From positions 1 through 20,921 of the forward strand of contig FMBT01000101.1 in assembly GCA_900095095.1 (NCBI GenBank): a stretch of 20,921 nt of DNA. Reading direction: 5' to 3'. Under the pieces are notes generated by a model. It worked only from the letters and a program-made list of their open reading frames with translations. It searched no databases and was not told the DNA's origin. Position numbers and translations under genes: made by a program. This document shows, in pieces, positions 8,040-16,686 of this stretch. This stretch comes from Fragilariopsis cylindrus CCMP1102. Lineage: Eukaryota > Bacillariophyta > Bacillariophyceae > Bacillariales > Bacillariaceae. Position 1 is the first letter of the stretch, and every line of letters starts with the position of its first letter.

Positions 8040-9131
8040 TTAAAATGGAATAGCTTTTCCAGCCCAATCGTACAGTCCACCAGTATTTTCTTCTTCCATC
8101 GAATCAATTACTTTCATCAAACTATCTACGGTGAATTCCACTGGGAATAGTCTGCCTTCCTGCACATTCTTCTGGAAAGGTTGAGACAAATCTGTATCTG
8201 TTGTTCCTGGATGAAGAGCAACGCACCACACTGATTCTCGTTTCAATTCATTGGCTAAAGTTCTTGTTGCTTGATTCAATGCTGCCTTGCTCATCCGATA
8301 TGAATACCATCCACCAAGACCATTATCAGAGATAGAACCTACTCTTGCACTTAAGTTCGCAATGATAGCAACTGGTCGTTTCTTCTCCGCTATTTTTTCT
8401 TCCTTATCATTGTTACTAGCCCTTTTTTTAACTGTTCGTCTTTTTTGCGTCATAAGCGGTGCTAGCTCCTTGCTCAACATTAATGGACCAATCACATTCA
8501 CTTGGAACGATTTCTCCATCCAACCTTTGTCAATTTTTAATACACTTCTTTCGGGACCGGGTGTATTCTTTCCGTCACCTAGAATACCAGCAACATTTAG
8601 CAATAAATCAACTCGGTTATACTTTTTTTCAATTTCTAGAACTGCTTGCTCAATCGAATCTTGATTTTCGATATCCAGTTTTATCAGGTCGATCCGATCT
8701 CGAGATTTTGAACCTTCGACTGACAACAGTAATTCTTGTAGACCTGTTGCATCGTCTGGTGATCTACAGCAGGCGACGATATTACCTTTAGTGTCCTTCA
8801 AGAGCTTACGTAAAAATTGTAAACCTATCCCCCTGCTGGCCCCATTGATCACAAATACAGCGTCTGGATCTGAGTTACGAATCGATGATTGCGAGGATTG
8901 ACCGGAAGAAACCGAAAAATCTATATCATTATAGACATTGACTCCCTTAGATTGAGGAGGTTCTGGTGCGTTGAATGATGACGAAGAAAAGAGTCTGTTT
9001 CGGCTCCTATAGTGCTTTGTTCCTACCGTTACTGATGACACGGCAAATCCCGCACGTGCACCACCATACGCAGCCGATGGAGACGTAAACGCAAGAGCAG
9101 TCAAAGTTCGTTTCAAAGCGACCTGATGCAT
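8040..9131 (-). CDS. Short-chain dehydrogenase/reductase with organelle presequence
   Basis: An intact 363-residue frame. The first 50 or so residues are basic and Ser/Ala-rich with no acidic residue; RSRNRLFSSSS (42-52) looks like a mitochondrial processing site. A plastid route is possible (LAFTSP resembles a transit Phe), but a strong signal peptide is missing. The Rossmann core starts at 91: NGASRGIG (96-103) binds the cofactor, KLDIENQ fixes adenine, NVAG is at 179-182, and the catalytic triad is Ser261, Tyr278 and Lys282 (YRMSK), followed by HPGT (307-310). CCRSP after the second strand suggests NADPH. It is closest in layout to the CsgA/C-factor-like classical SDRs; the substrate is unknown. 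A Lys/Arg-rich insert (RRTVKKRASNNDKEEKIAEK) before the catalytic Ser is unusual for the family. Confidence 0.88.
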   Translation of the reverse strand: MHQVALKRTLTALAFTSPSAAYGGARAGFAVSSVTVGTKHYRSRNRLFSSSSFNAPEPPQSKGVNVYNDIDFSVSSGQSSQSSIRNSDPDAVFVINGASRGIGLQFLRKLLKDTKGNIVACCRSPDDATGLQELLLSVEGSKSRDRIDLIKLDIENQDSIEQAVLEIEKKYNRVDLLLNVAGILGDGKNTPGPERSVLKIDKGWMEKSFQVNVIGPLMLSKELAPLMTQKRRTVKKRASNNDKEEKIAEKKRPVAIIANLSARVGSISDNGLGGWYSYRMSKAALNQATRTLANELKRESVWCVALHPGTTDTDLSQPFQKNVQEGRLFPVEFTVDSLMKVIDSMEEENTGGLYDWAGKAIPF

Positions 9132-9913
9132 GTTAAGATGAGGAACTCAAGATGAAATTAACTGGTCTTTTCTCGTGATTTTAATCTGTATTATGAATTG
9201 TCAATGAGACGAATAACGAAGATAAATTTTAAAATGAAGGAATGAATGAATCATCATCATTTTTTGTCATCCATCGTCATCTGTTTATTGAATACGACGA
9301 AGTATGTGTTCGCGCGAAAATCTAAAAAACAAAATTGCTAGATTTTCCCATCCCCCCGATGTCAAAAAAACTACCATGCACAATTGTACTAGGACTATAG
9401 AATTATTATGTTCTACTTCTGTGTACAGTAGTATTAGTAATATAGCTAGTCCTGTCATGGTTTTTAAGAAAAAAGTATTGCATTGTTATTTATGTTACTA
9501 TAGGTCCTATTCCTTCTTCTCGAGTAGGTGTCTAGATTGGATCATTGGGGGAAGATTGCCTACGACACACAAATGTTTTTGAATTTAGGATAAAGTGACA
9601 CGTGAAATTGATATTTAGCTCAAAGATAATCAAATGACATTGTTGTAGCTAGCTACAACATATATATCTTTGCCAACGCAAAAGTGTTACCATGAATCTT
9701 CTTGGAAATTAACAAAGTTAATCAGTAAATGTAGACAAAAATATATCCCAAACTAAATACAAAAACTGGTACAAAATTATTATTATTTTAAAGGAAAAAA
9801 ACTGAATCATCTATTTTATCAGATAGGAATGAGGAGATGGGAGAATAAATTAACAAGTCTGACAACGATGTTGGTTCTTCAACACATATAATGACACTAT
9901 TGAAGTTTTTTTT
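9132..9913. other. Intergenic region with a nested palindrome
   Basis: This is 782 bp between two minus-strand genes. It carries the SDR promoter side (no TACTGTA close to the start; one TACAGTA at 9424) and a 20-bp perfect palindrome at 9641-9660. The longest open frame (9304-9582) has no protein-like features. Confidence 0.4.
9621..9672. repeat. Nested inverted repeat with perfect 20-bp palindrome
   Basis: TGTTGTAGCTAGCTACAACA at 9641-9660 is its own reverse complement. It is flanked by an outer 8-base inverted pair, CAAAGATA (9621-9628) and TATCTTTG (9665-9672). This could be a dimeric protein-binding site, an RNA hairpin or the relic of a small inverted-repeat element. Confidence 0.75.
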
Positions 9914-10962
9914 TTATGACAGCTGATGATTTACTGAAGTAGGTTGCGGAATTGCTGTGGTTACAAGGGGGTCGTTAGATGACAGATACGCCTTGGACGT
10001 AAAGCGATCAAGACAGAGCACTCCAGCGATGAAATAAGAAATAGCACAGGTTCCCCTGTAAAAAGTCAAAAAATAATAGAATGTTTAGTCAGAAAAATTA
10101 ATACCGGACGACATAAAAATATATGTGGCTTATTATAAGTAGGGCTCATAATAATTACTTACAATATGAACGAAGTAACTCTTTGGAAAACAACAACACT
10201 CGTGGGAACTTCTGGAACAGAGCTGAGGTTATCATTGTACGTATAGGTTTGAGCAGCAGCTGCAGCATCGTCATCTCCTCCCGCATCGTCACCATAATAA
10301 TAAACTTGATTTTGATTAGTTTGACTCGCCACTTCTAAATAAAGAGGATTGGCGCCTGTTATAGCACTGATGAAAAATAGTAGAAATGATCGCGAAATAA
10401 ATCCCTTAAATCCATAAACGGACTAAATTAATATACGATAACCACACAAGAGAGATTAAAAAGAATAAGAAAAGAATTAGCAATGACACACCAACCAAAG
10501 AACGAAAATCCAACATCCAACAATACAATGTACCGTCCAGCCAAAGATAAAGGAGTTGTCACATACCTTGACGATCCAAGCCACGTCAATTTCAATGGCG
10601 ATGGCCACGGCTGCAAGAAACAGACCATAAACTCTTATTATCATGTCACGTCGTCCACCAACAATGTCCCGAACTTCTGATGTTGCCAATATTTCCAGAA
10701 AGATTATATACATCAAGTCTGCCACGAGAGTAAAGATGAGAAATACGAAAGTCAAAGCTCGGAGGACACGTAGTACTACCAGGAGTTGACGGGGGGTAAC
10801 AAATTCACCAACAAAACCGGTTACAGCTCTGGTGTATTGAGCACCATAACTTTCTTCATCCTTCCCTCCCAAATCGACGTAATTTGTATCCAAGCGATCG
10901 TTAAGACTCGTTGTTTGTGGGGTAGCAATAGAAGAGGGTGTTGATGCTCTTTGGAAGTCCAT
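9914..10962 (-). CDS. Four-helix (tetraspan) membrane protein of unknown function
   Basis: Three exons in phase: 10962-10567, 10422-10163 and 10055-9914. Donors are gtatgt and gtaagt; acceptors are aatttag and tttacag. Introns are 144 and 107 nt and the product is 265 aa. After a hydrophilic N-terminus (MDFQRASTPSS) there are four hydrophobic helices: LTFVFLIFTLVADLMYIIFL, VYGLFLAAVAIAIEIDVAWI, GFISRSFLLFFISAITG and FILGTCAISYFIAGVLCLD. Helix 2 has buried acidic residues (EIDVAW). The loop between helices 3 and 4 is Asp/Ala/Gln/Tyr-rich (YYYGDDAGGDDDAAAAAQ). The topology recalls MARVEL or tetraspanin-like proteins, but there is no CCG motif, so I name no family. TACTGTA at 11014-11020 lies 52 bp upstream of the ATG. 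Confidence 0.83.
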
Positions 10963-11013
10963 CTTTCTTTTTTAGAATATTTAAAGTTCAAGCTCTCACA
11001 CGTTCGAAATATC

Positions 11014-11020
11014 TACTGTA
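11014..11020. promoter_or_regulatory. TACTGTA element upstream of tetraspan gene
   Basis: Lies 52 bp upstream of the ATG at 10962 (minus-strand gene). Confidence 0.45.
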
Positions 11021-11168
11021 TCCTAGATTCTGCTTTTAATGTTTATGCATATTATGTTCAACAATACTTTACTTTACTCGACTCAGCTCATTTGATACTT
11101 TGGTTTGTAGATGATTCGATCCGATTCGAAGAGATGTGAAATATATATTTTTTTAAATTCTTATTTAC

Positions 11169-11182
11169 GTACAGTACTGTAC
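11169..11182. repeat. 14-bp perfect palindrome built from two TACTGTA copies
   Basis: GTACAGTACTGTAC is its own reverse complement and consists of TACAGTA overlapping TACTGTA. It lies about 210 bp upstream of the tetraspan gene. Confidence 0.7.
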
Positions 11183-11434
11183 TCCAAAGACGGACACGAA
11201 AAAGAGCAAGCCGAGACGTGCACGTGTCACGAGTTGTTACGGTACTATTGTATGTTCTGTATGAATGCCAACGAGGTATGATTGAGTACCAGGACCTAAG
11301 TAAAGTAAGATTTGAATTACAAACACGGTACTGTACTGTCCGTAACTTATTACTGTACTGTACCATAATAAAAATAAATAATGCAATAATATTTTACAAA
11401 TAAATAGTAGTGGAATAAAAGAAGGAAGTGTAAC

Positions 11435-11520
11435 AGGTCCTACTAGTATAGGATATATTATATACTATATAGGACCTATATACATACGTATATAGGACTA
11501 TATATAGGACTATATATATA
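11435..11520. repeat. AGGTCC hairpin followed by tatataggac direct repeats
   Basis: The arms at 11435-11450 (AGGTCCTACTAGTATA) and 11461-11477 pair almost fully around a 10-base loop. Two or three copies of tatataggac follow, to about 11515. It could be a relic of a small inverted-repeat mobile element; no target duplication was identified. Confidence 0.55.
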
Positions 11521-11534
11521 TTATGTATGGATCT

Positions 11535-11554
11535 AAAATTTGTGCACAAATTTT
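11535..11554. repeat. Perfect 20-bp palindrome
   Basis: AAAATTTGTGCACAAATTTT equals its reverse complement over all 20 bases. Intergenic, about 460 bp past the RAD51-like stop. Confidence 0.75.
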
Positions 11555-12009
11555 TGCTTTGTAGAATGTCCACTGTTGATTCAACCACCAGTATTTCAGC
11601 ACAGCAATAATGCATCATTGAGTACTAGTATGTGTATTTTTTCAACTAGTGGTGCAAGCTGGCAATTACAATACAAACTACTGGTGACTTAAATGATATT
11701 TCTATCTGAACATTTATACAATGCTGGATACATTAAAGAAGGAAAGAAAAAGCTAGGCGGTTTACCAGTGTTTATATTTTACAATTTCTATAGTATCTAT
11801 ACATATACATAAATGGAAAGAATTATTGTTAATTTCTAATATTAGATACTGTCAACAATGTATTGTGTGGTCAATGACAATTTTGCTGACTAAGAAATTA
11901 CAGTAAACTTATTTTGTTTGATTACTACCAAAAGTTGTCCAGTTTTCTTCCCTCCCTACAAGTAAAATCTAGATGATATCCAGTAATATTGAAATAGTAG
12001 TAACATCAA

Positions 12010-13698
12010 TTAGTAAACGTCGGGGGCTATTGAGTCCTCAACAATCCCCATCGTGGAGATTTCAAAGCCAGTTTCACTAAATCCTGTTCTATTACTTTTG
12101 ACAACAGCTATCTTTCTCGTGACACGATGATGGTCTGATTGCATTGACTGCCGTGAGTTCAAGTTGATACCAAACTCATTATTCCCATTAGAACGATCTA
12201 AGTCTGTCTTATTAGCGTCAGAGGTAGCAGTTGCTGTTTCCAACATTAGTCTTGTAGAAACACAGTGATGCCAAGACGTCCCCAAGGCTGCTCGGCTATC
12301 ACTACCAACCTGATTAATCACAACGACTGCAAGATGAAGTTGATCCGCTAGTCGTTTAAGTTTCTGTGCACATTGGAAGATAGCCGAGGCTCTCTGAGGA
12401 GCGGAATCAGTTCCAAAGTCCCTTCTCATCGGTGAGGCGATACTATCAACGATCAGTAACCGTACTGGATACTTCCCTCGAACGTTGTTCCTAGTGTTAA
12501 TGTTTTCAACAACTGATGCAGTCGACACCGGAAAGGCTTGGCCTGCTGTTTGATTTCTTTGCAAAATTTCATCCTCTAACGCATCCAAAACGTCCAGTAA
12601 TTCACTACTAGATCCTGGCGTGTGCAACGTTAAATTGCCTAGGACTAATTCAGTTGACTTAAAAGTACACATGTCATCTTCATCGCTGTTGCATTCATCG
12701 TTGTCATAATTAGTATTTGAATGGAATGATTGTTGACTGTTCGGTGTGGGGTAGCTACTATTTCCATATGACCCTTGATTATAGGAAAAGCTGTTTGCTG
12801 CTGCCTTGTTGGCAAATTGTTGTCCGGGATGGTGATGGTCAGTACCGACTTCGACTCCTCCTACTCCGATAGTATTGCTTTGGCTTTGTTCACGTTGCCG
12901 TCGTCGTTCCTGTAATCCGTGTGCTTTCCATCGTTCGCTCATTTCACGTAATCTTGGAAGTGATAATTTCTTTTCTGAATCGATATATATCGCTCCCTGA
13001 TTAAATTTTGCCGCAGCGATACAAAGTTGCAAAGCTAATTGTGTTTTTCCCGTACCAGATTTTCCAACTAATTCAGTTATAGTTCCTAGTCGAACTCCAC
13101 CACGTAATATACGATCAAGCGATGGAAGACACGTAGGTAGATCTCTCATTGAACTACCAAACGTGATAGGATCGGTAGTAGTACTAGTACTAGCACTAGT
13201 ACTTGGTCGCTGCTGCTGCTGCTGTCGATCTTGTTGTTGCGATTCATTATTCTGTTCAGAGCAACTAATTCCATCAGCATTAGCATTGGTAGTATCCTTC
13301 AGTAATTGAAGGACGGAATTAGGTTTAGGAGAACATTGATTACAAACGCGATCCAAGAAAATTGAAACTTCTTCGTATGTTAATATTGGGTCCAATGCAA
13401 ATAATAGAGTGCATTTTGACAAACGCAAAAGTTGACCGATCGTTTTAATGCTACACGTCGACGATGGTGAAATTCCTGAAATTCGTCGTCCTCCTCCTCC
13501 TCCGGCGGTTCTGCTGTTTTTATTTTTCCTACCATTATTTCGGACAACGAATCTCTTTAAACGATTGCATATTGCAGATTTTAGTCGTTCTGGGTCGTGC
13601 TCATCAATGCTGTCATTATTATTGAGTGGAAGTCTCGTGATGAGATCTTGAAATACCGGAAGGGGAAGTCGAGATATCTTTCTATGTGAAGCACTCAT
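12010..13698 (-). CDS. RAD51-family recombinase paralogue (XRCC3/RAD51B-like)
   Basis: An unbroken 562-codon frame. A RecA-type ATPase core begins near 185: LPSLDRILRGGVRLGTITEL, Walker A GKSGTGKT (212-219) followed by QLALQLC, GAIYIDSEKK (236-244), Walker B LLIVDSIASP (414-423), AVVVINQVGS (457-466), and ALGTSWHHCVSTRLMLE (471-487), ending GFEISTMGIVED. RAD51 paralogues act in homologous recombination in the nucleus, helping RAD51 filament assembly and Holliday junction steps. LTELxGKSGxGKTQLALQLC and VDSIASPMRRDF favour XRCC3, while the ALGxxWxHxVxTRL end also fits RAD51B, so the subtype stays open. It is long for the family: an N-terminal Gly- and Gln-rich extension and an Asn/Ser/Gln-rich insert (about 258-350) between Walker A and B. 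Divergent from the coiled-coil gene at 14124. Confidence 0.85.
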   Translation of the reverse strand: MSASHRKISRLPLPVFQDLITRLPLNNNDSIDEHDPERLKSAICNRLKRFVVRNNGRKNKNSRTAGGGGGRRISGISPSSTCSIKTIGQLLRLSKCTLLFALDPILTYEEVSIFLDRVCNQCSPKPNSVLQLLKDTTNANADGISCSEQNNESQQQDRQQQQQRPSTSASTSTTTDPITFGSSMRDLPTCLPSLDRILRGGVRLGTITELVGKSGTGKTQLALQLCIAAAKFNQGAIYIDSEKKLSLPRLREMSERWKAHGLQERRRQREQSQSNTIGVGGVEVGTDHHHPGQQFANKAAANSFSYNQGSYGNSSYPTPNSQQSFHSNTNYDNDECNSDEDDMCTFKSTELVLGNLTLHTPGSSSELLDVLDALEDEILQRNQTAGQAFPVSTASVVENINTRNNVRGKYPVRLLIVDSIASPMRRDFGTDSAPQRASAIFQCAQKLKRLADQLHLAVVVINQVGSDSRAALGTSWHHCVSTRLMLETATATSDANKTDLDRSNGNNEFGINLNSRQSMQSDHHRVTRKIAVVKSNRTGFSETGFEISTMGIVEDSIAPDVY

Positions 13699-14123
13699 CG
13701 GGGTCGAACGGCTGACTCCCTCGTTTTATACTATAGTAGTGATAACCTTCTTAGTTCTGGTGCAGTACCGTGATGATAGCGATTAGCAATTCTTTCTATT
13801 CTTTTTATTGAGATATTGAGAGTAGCTAATATCGAGAGATCATCGTCATTTTTGTTGATCGATTGATCGATCTTTTCGAATTTTCTCAAATTAAACACTA
13901 ACCTTAACTTACATATTTTCTGTATTTAAAAACAGGCGCGCCACACCCGCTCCAACGTAAAAACAATAGGAATCAAGGAAGGCGGCAAAACATCAAAAAC
14001 TTTTAGAGAGTAACAACCAGAAGAGTTGTGTGACAAGAACATTTCAATCCGGCAGCTTTTACTGTACACTGTATACTACGTACTAATAAGACGAAGCAAA
14101 AGTCAACGCGTACACTTATTATT
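13699..14123. promoter_or_regulatory. Divergent promoter region, RAD51 paralogue / coiled-coil gene
   Basis: A 425-bp region. TACTGTA at 14060-14066 is 58 bp upstream of the rightward ATG. Overlapping GATCGAT palindromes lie at about 13856-13872, and a GGCGCGCC site at about 13936. Nothing comparable to TACTGTA is seen near the leftward start. Confidence 0.4.
14060..14066. promoter_or_regulatory. TACTGTA element upstream of coiled-coil gene
   Basis: Lies 58 bp upstream of the ATG at 14124, within ttttactgtacactgtatac. Confidence 0.45.
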
Positions 14124-16094
14124 ATGGACGACGGAAGCATGGATTCCTTTATGACAGCTACCGAGGAAGAAGAAGAAGATGGTGAGCAGGCAAATATTGG
14201 TTGTACTAGTACTACAATGGCGATAGGACAAGTTGTAATGTTAGATTCCGCTAATGAAAAGTCGGCTGTTACTACTACCAATACGACGTCCTCGTTAACA
14301 TTGTTAAATTTAGCAGCCCAACAGGAAGCGATTAATCAATCAATCATAAAAGAGAATAATATGTTACACAAAAGATTGTTAGACGGAGCGGTATCAACAA
14401 CTCCAAAAAATATAATGGGAGGTATTAGTGGGGGTAAAGATCATCATAAGGAGATAATTAATAACAGAGAATTGGTTGAACAAAATAAAGCCTACCGGAA
14501 ACGATTATCTCAAATTCAATCTCCAATCAAACAATACAAAATCGAATCTGAAAAGAAAGTAGAACAACAGAGGAAGGATCTCCAGGAGAAACGCCACCGT
14601 GATTCGGAATGTAAACAAATTGAATTACGAGCACATAGATTGACATTTGATCGAGGGATTATCAATTCTGTAATTAATGGTGGTAAGGATCAAAAACATT
14701 TAGACACCAATGTTGAATGTAAAAGGATGGAATTGGAAGATCATCGTATACGTGAACGGATTCGTCGTGATCATGAATTACAAAAACAAAATATTGAACT
14801 TCGTAAACGACGAATGAATGTTACGAAAGGTCGTGATGTAAAAACTTTAAACGATCAAACTGAATCGGCTAGGAAAGCGAAACAAGACAAGCATCGTATC
14901 GACGTACAACAACGCAAAAAGGAATTGGAGGAGAAGAATGGAGTATTCAAAAGACGTTTAGCTGAAACGAAGCGGGGTCGTGATAAGAAGACGTTAGATT
15001 ATAAAATTGAAAATGCAAGATACGAAAAGGAATTGTTCTTACGTAATGAAATGCAAAAAAGGGTGAAAAATCTTGCGGAAACTAATGGTAAGCTAAAAAA
15101 GCGATTAGACAGAACTGCATGTAAAGTCAAGAAATGTTTGGATGATGATATTGAGACTGTTCGTTTTGGAAAAGAGATACACCGTCATCAAGAGGCAAAA
15201 CAAAAACAATTAGATCTAAATAAAAAAAATACTATTCTCAGGAAACGTCTAGATGGCATCCAACAAGGTCGAGATTCGAAGCGTTTGGATGATGAAATTG
15301 AGACCGTTCGATCTGAAAAAGAGACACACCGTCATCAAGAGGCAAAGCAAAAACAATTAGACCTAAATAGAAAGAATAGTGCTTTCAAGGAACATCTAGA
15401 TGGTATCCAACACGGTCGAGATTCGAAGCGTTTGGATGATGAAATTGAGACCGTTCGATTTGAAAAAGAGACACACCGTCATCAAGAGGCAAAGCAAAAG
15501 CAATTAGATCTAAATAGAAAGAATAGTGCTTTCAAGGAACATCTAGATGGTATCCAACACGGTAGAGATTCGAAGCGTTTGGATGATGAAATCGAGACCG
15601 TTCGATTTGAAAAAGAGATACGCCGTCATCAAGAGGCAAAACAAAAACAATCAGATTTAAATAAAAGGAATAATATGGTCAAGAAACATCTAGCTGGTAT
15701 CCAACACGGTAGAGATTCAAAGTGTTTGGATGATGAAATTGAATTTACGAGGAAAGAAAAAGAGGAATATCGTCGTAAGGAAGCCGTGTTGAAGAAGAAA
15801 GAAGTTGAATTGAACAAAGCAAAGCTTCAGAAGCTTATCAACGAAGCAAGCTCACCAATTAAAACTGCCATTCATTCTCCCCAAAAAACATGGGATGAGG
15901 TTTCTAAACGTATCGACTTTGAAGATGCTGCTTCGTTGCCATCACCTTCACCGTCACATACGATAATGGGCAGAATGAGTCTGGGAGAAAAACGTATAGT
16001 TGAGGCTAATCGTAAGAATCAGGAGCTTATGGATCACAATACCATATTGAAAAGTCGTTTAACTGAAACTGAAAAAAATCTTCAAAAGGAATAA
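14124..16094 (+). CDS. Coiled-coil protein made of 49-residue tandem repeats
   Basis: A 656-codon intact frame with an acidic N-terminus (ATEEEEEDGE). From residue about 187 to 577 the protein is eight tandem units of 49 residues (one of 48), each starting GRDSKRLDDEIE or a variant, then EKETHRHQEAKQKQLDLN and KNSAFKEHLDGIQ. Forty-nine is seven heptads, so the unit fits one continuous coiled coil. Each unit carries N-x-x-hydrophobic-x-x-x-Leu-x-x-Ile/Thr (NKKNTILRKRLDGI type); related motifs occur outside the array (ENNMLHKRLLDG, EQNKAYRKRLSQI, DHNTILKSRLTET). That spacing resembles the CFAP97/Hemingway motif, an inference only. Near the C-terminus SSPIKTA and HSPQKTW suggest proline-directed phosphorylation. 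Probably cytoskeletal or scaffold; no enzyme motif. The last 139 bp recur, decayed, just downstream. Confidence 0.85.
   Translation: MDDGSMDSFMTATEEEEEDGEQANIGCTSTTMAIGQVVMLDSANEKSAVTTTNTTSSLTLLNLAAQQEAINQSIIKENNMLHKRLLDGAVSTTPKNIMGGISGGKDHHKEIINNRELVEQNKAYRKRLSQIQSPIKQYKIESEKKVEQQRKDLQEKRHRDSECKQIELRAHRLTFDRGIINSVINGGKDQKHLDTNVECKRMELEDHRIRERIRRDHELQKQNIELRKRRMNVTKGRDVKTLNDQTESARKAKQDKHRIDVQQRKKELEEKNGVFKRRLAETKRGRDKKTLDYKIENARYEKELFLRNEMQKRVKNLAETNGKLKKRLDRTACKVKKCLDDDIETVRFGKEIHRHQEAKQKQLDLNKKNTILRKRLDGIQQGRDSKRLDDEIETVRSEKETHRHQEAKQKQLDLNRKNSAFKEHLDGIQHGRDSKRLDDEIETVRFEKETHRHQEAKQKQLDLNRKNSAFKEHLDGIQHGRDSKRLDDEIETVRFEKEIRRHQEAKQKQSDLNKRNNMVKKHLAGIQHGRDSKCLDDEIEFTRKEKEEYRRKEAVLKKKEVELNKAKLQKLINEASSPIKTAIHSPQKTWDEVSKRIDFEDAASLPSPSPSHTIMGRMSLGEKRIVEANRKNQELMDHNTILKSRLTETEKNLQKE
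14682..15854 (+). repeat. 147-bp coding tandem repeat, eight copies
   Basis: Copies begin at 14682, 14829, 14976, 15120, 15267, 15414, 15561 and 15708. The spacing is exactly 147 bp except for one of 144. The copies starting at 15267, 15414 and 15561 are nearly identical at DNA level, while the outer ones are diverged. This suggests recent expansion in the middle of the array. Confidence 0.9.
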
Positions 16095-16266
16095 TACAAT
16101 TATGGACGATAATTAAAAAGTGGGGAAAAAATATCATAGCGGGTTGAGGCTAGTCGTAATAATCGGGAGCTTATGGTTCACAATACCTTACTGGAAAGTC
16201 GTTAGACTGGAACAAATAAAATCTTCAAGGGGGATATAGCAATTAGAATATGAACGATAATTAAGT
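15982..16266 (+). repeat. Tandem duplication of the coiled-coil gene's 3' end
   Basis: Copy A (15982-16120) covers the last codons, stop and first 3' UTR bases. Copy B (16121-16266) repeats the same order: ttgaggcta, gagcttatgg, tcacaatacc, aaagtcgtt, aatcttcaa, acgataatt. Both copies begin with tggg(g)a; a third start (ttggggaata) follows at 16266. Confidence 0.8.
16121..16266 (+). pseudogene. Decayed duplicate of the coiled-coil C-terminus
   Basis: This is the downstream copy of the 3'-terminal repeat. It aligns with small indels and substitutions, and has lost its frame through stop codons. It is likely transcribed as 3' UTR of the 14124 gene or silent. Confidence 0.65.
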
Positions 16267-16686
16267 TGGGGAATAAAAACAACAGCATGAAGCTGAATGG
16301 GGAATATATCATTACTGTAAGGGGCACAGTGATCGGTATCGTAAAAAGAATATTATGCGCTATTTTTTACAGAATTAAGATATTACTTCATTCGTATAGT
16401 TATACTCTCTCTATCTGGTCGAGAGCTAAGTCACACACTACTAGACAGGCAATTTATGATAAACTGACGAACAAACTATACAAATCAAGAAGTACGAAAA
16501 GACATGGATATGGAAGAAGTATAATGATTTCATACATTAAATGAATAGTTAAGTTAAGCCGTAGCTTATAATATATTTACTCAACCTGTTAGACGAATAC
16601 CGAAGAGTTCATTATTCAAACATCTACACATACCGTAGCTTCACATTATAGCAGTTTGTACTTTGCAACAAACGCTAGATAAATAT
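16267..16686. other. Spacer, no supported gene
   Basis: This lies between the repeat remnant and the convergent minus-strand gene. A 92-codon frame (16266-16544) lacks recognisable features and starts with TTG. A TACTGTA occurs at about 16313. Confidence 0.35.

Larger units (their letters stand above)
10963..12009. other. AT-rich 1 kb intergenic spacer with many palindromes
   Basis: The spacer lies between the tetraspan start and the RAD51-like gene's 3' end. It contains TACTGTA/TACAGTA at 11014, 11170, 11174, 11331, 11352, 11357 and 11899, a 14-bp palindrome (11169-11182), a hairpin (11435-11477), tatataggac repeats (about 11480-11520) and a 20-bp palindrome (11535-11554). No supported gene; the open frames in it are short and overlapping. 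Confidence 0.45.

Noticed and set aside
9304-9582. 92-codon plus-strand frame in the SDR/tetraspan gap
   Set aside because: Random-looking composition with no splice or promoter support.
11169-11365. CRISPR-like or other repeat array from the tactgtac copies
   Set aside because: Spacing is irregular and the motif is only 7-9 bases and palindromic; it fits the window-wide heptamer pattern.
16266-16544. 92-codon frame after the coiled-coil remnant
   Set aside because: It starts with TTG, overlaps repeat debris and low-complexity AT-rich DNA, and shows no protein-like features.
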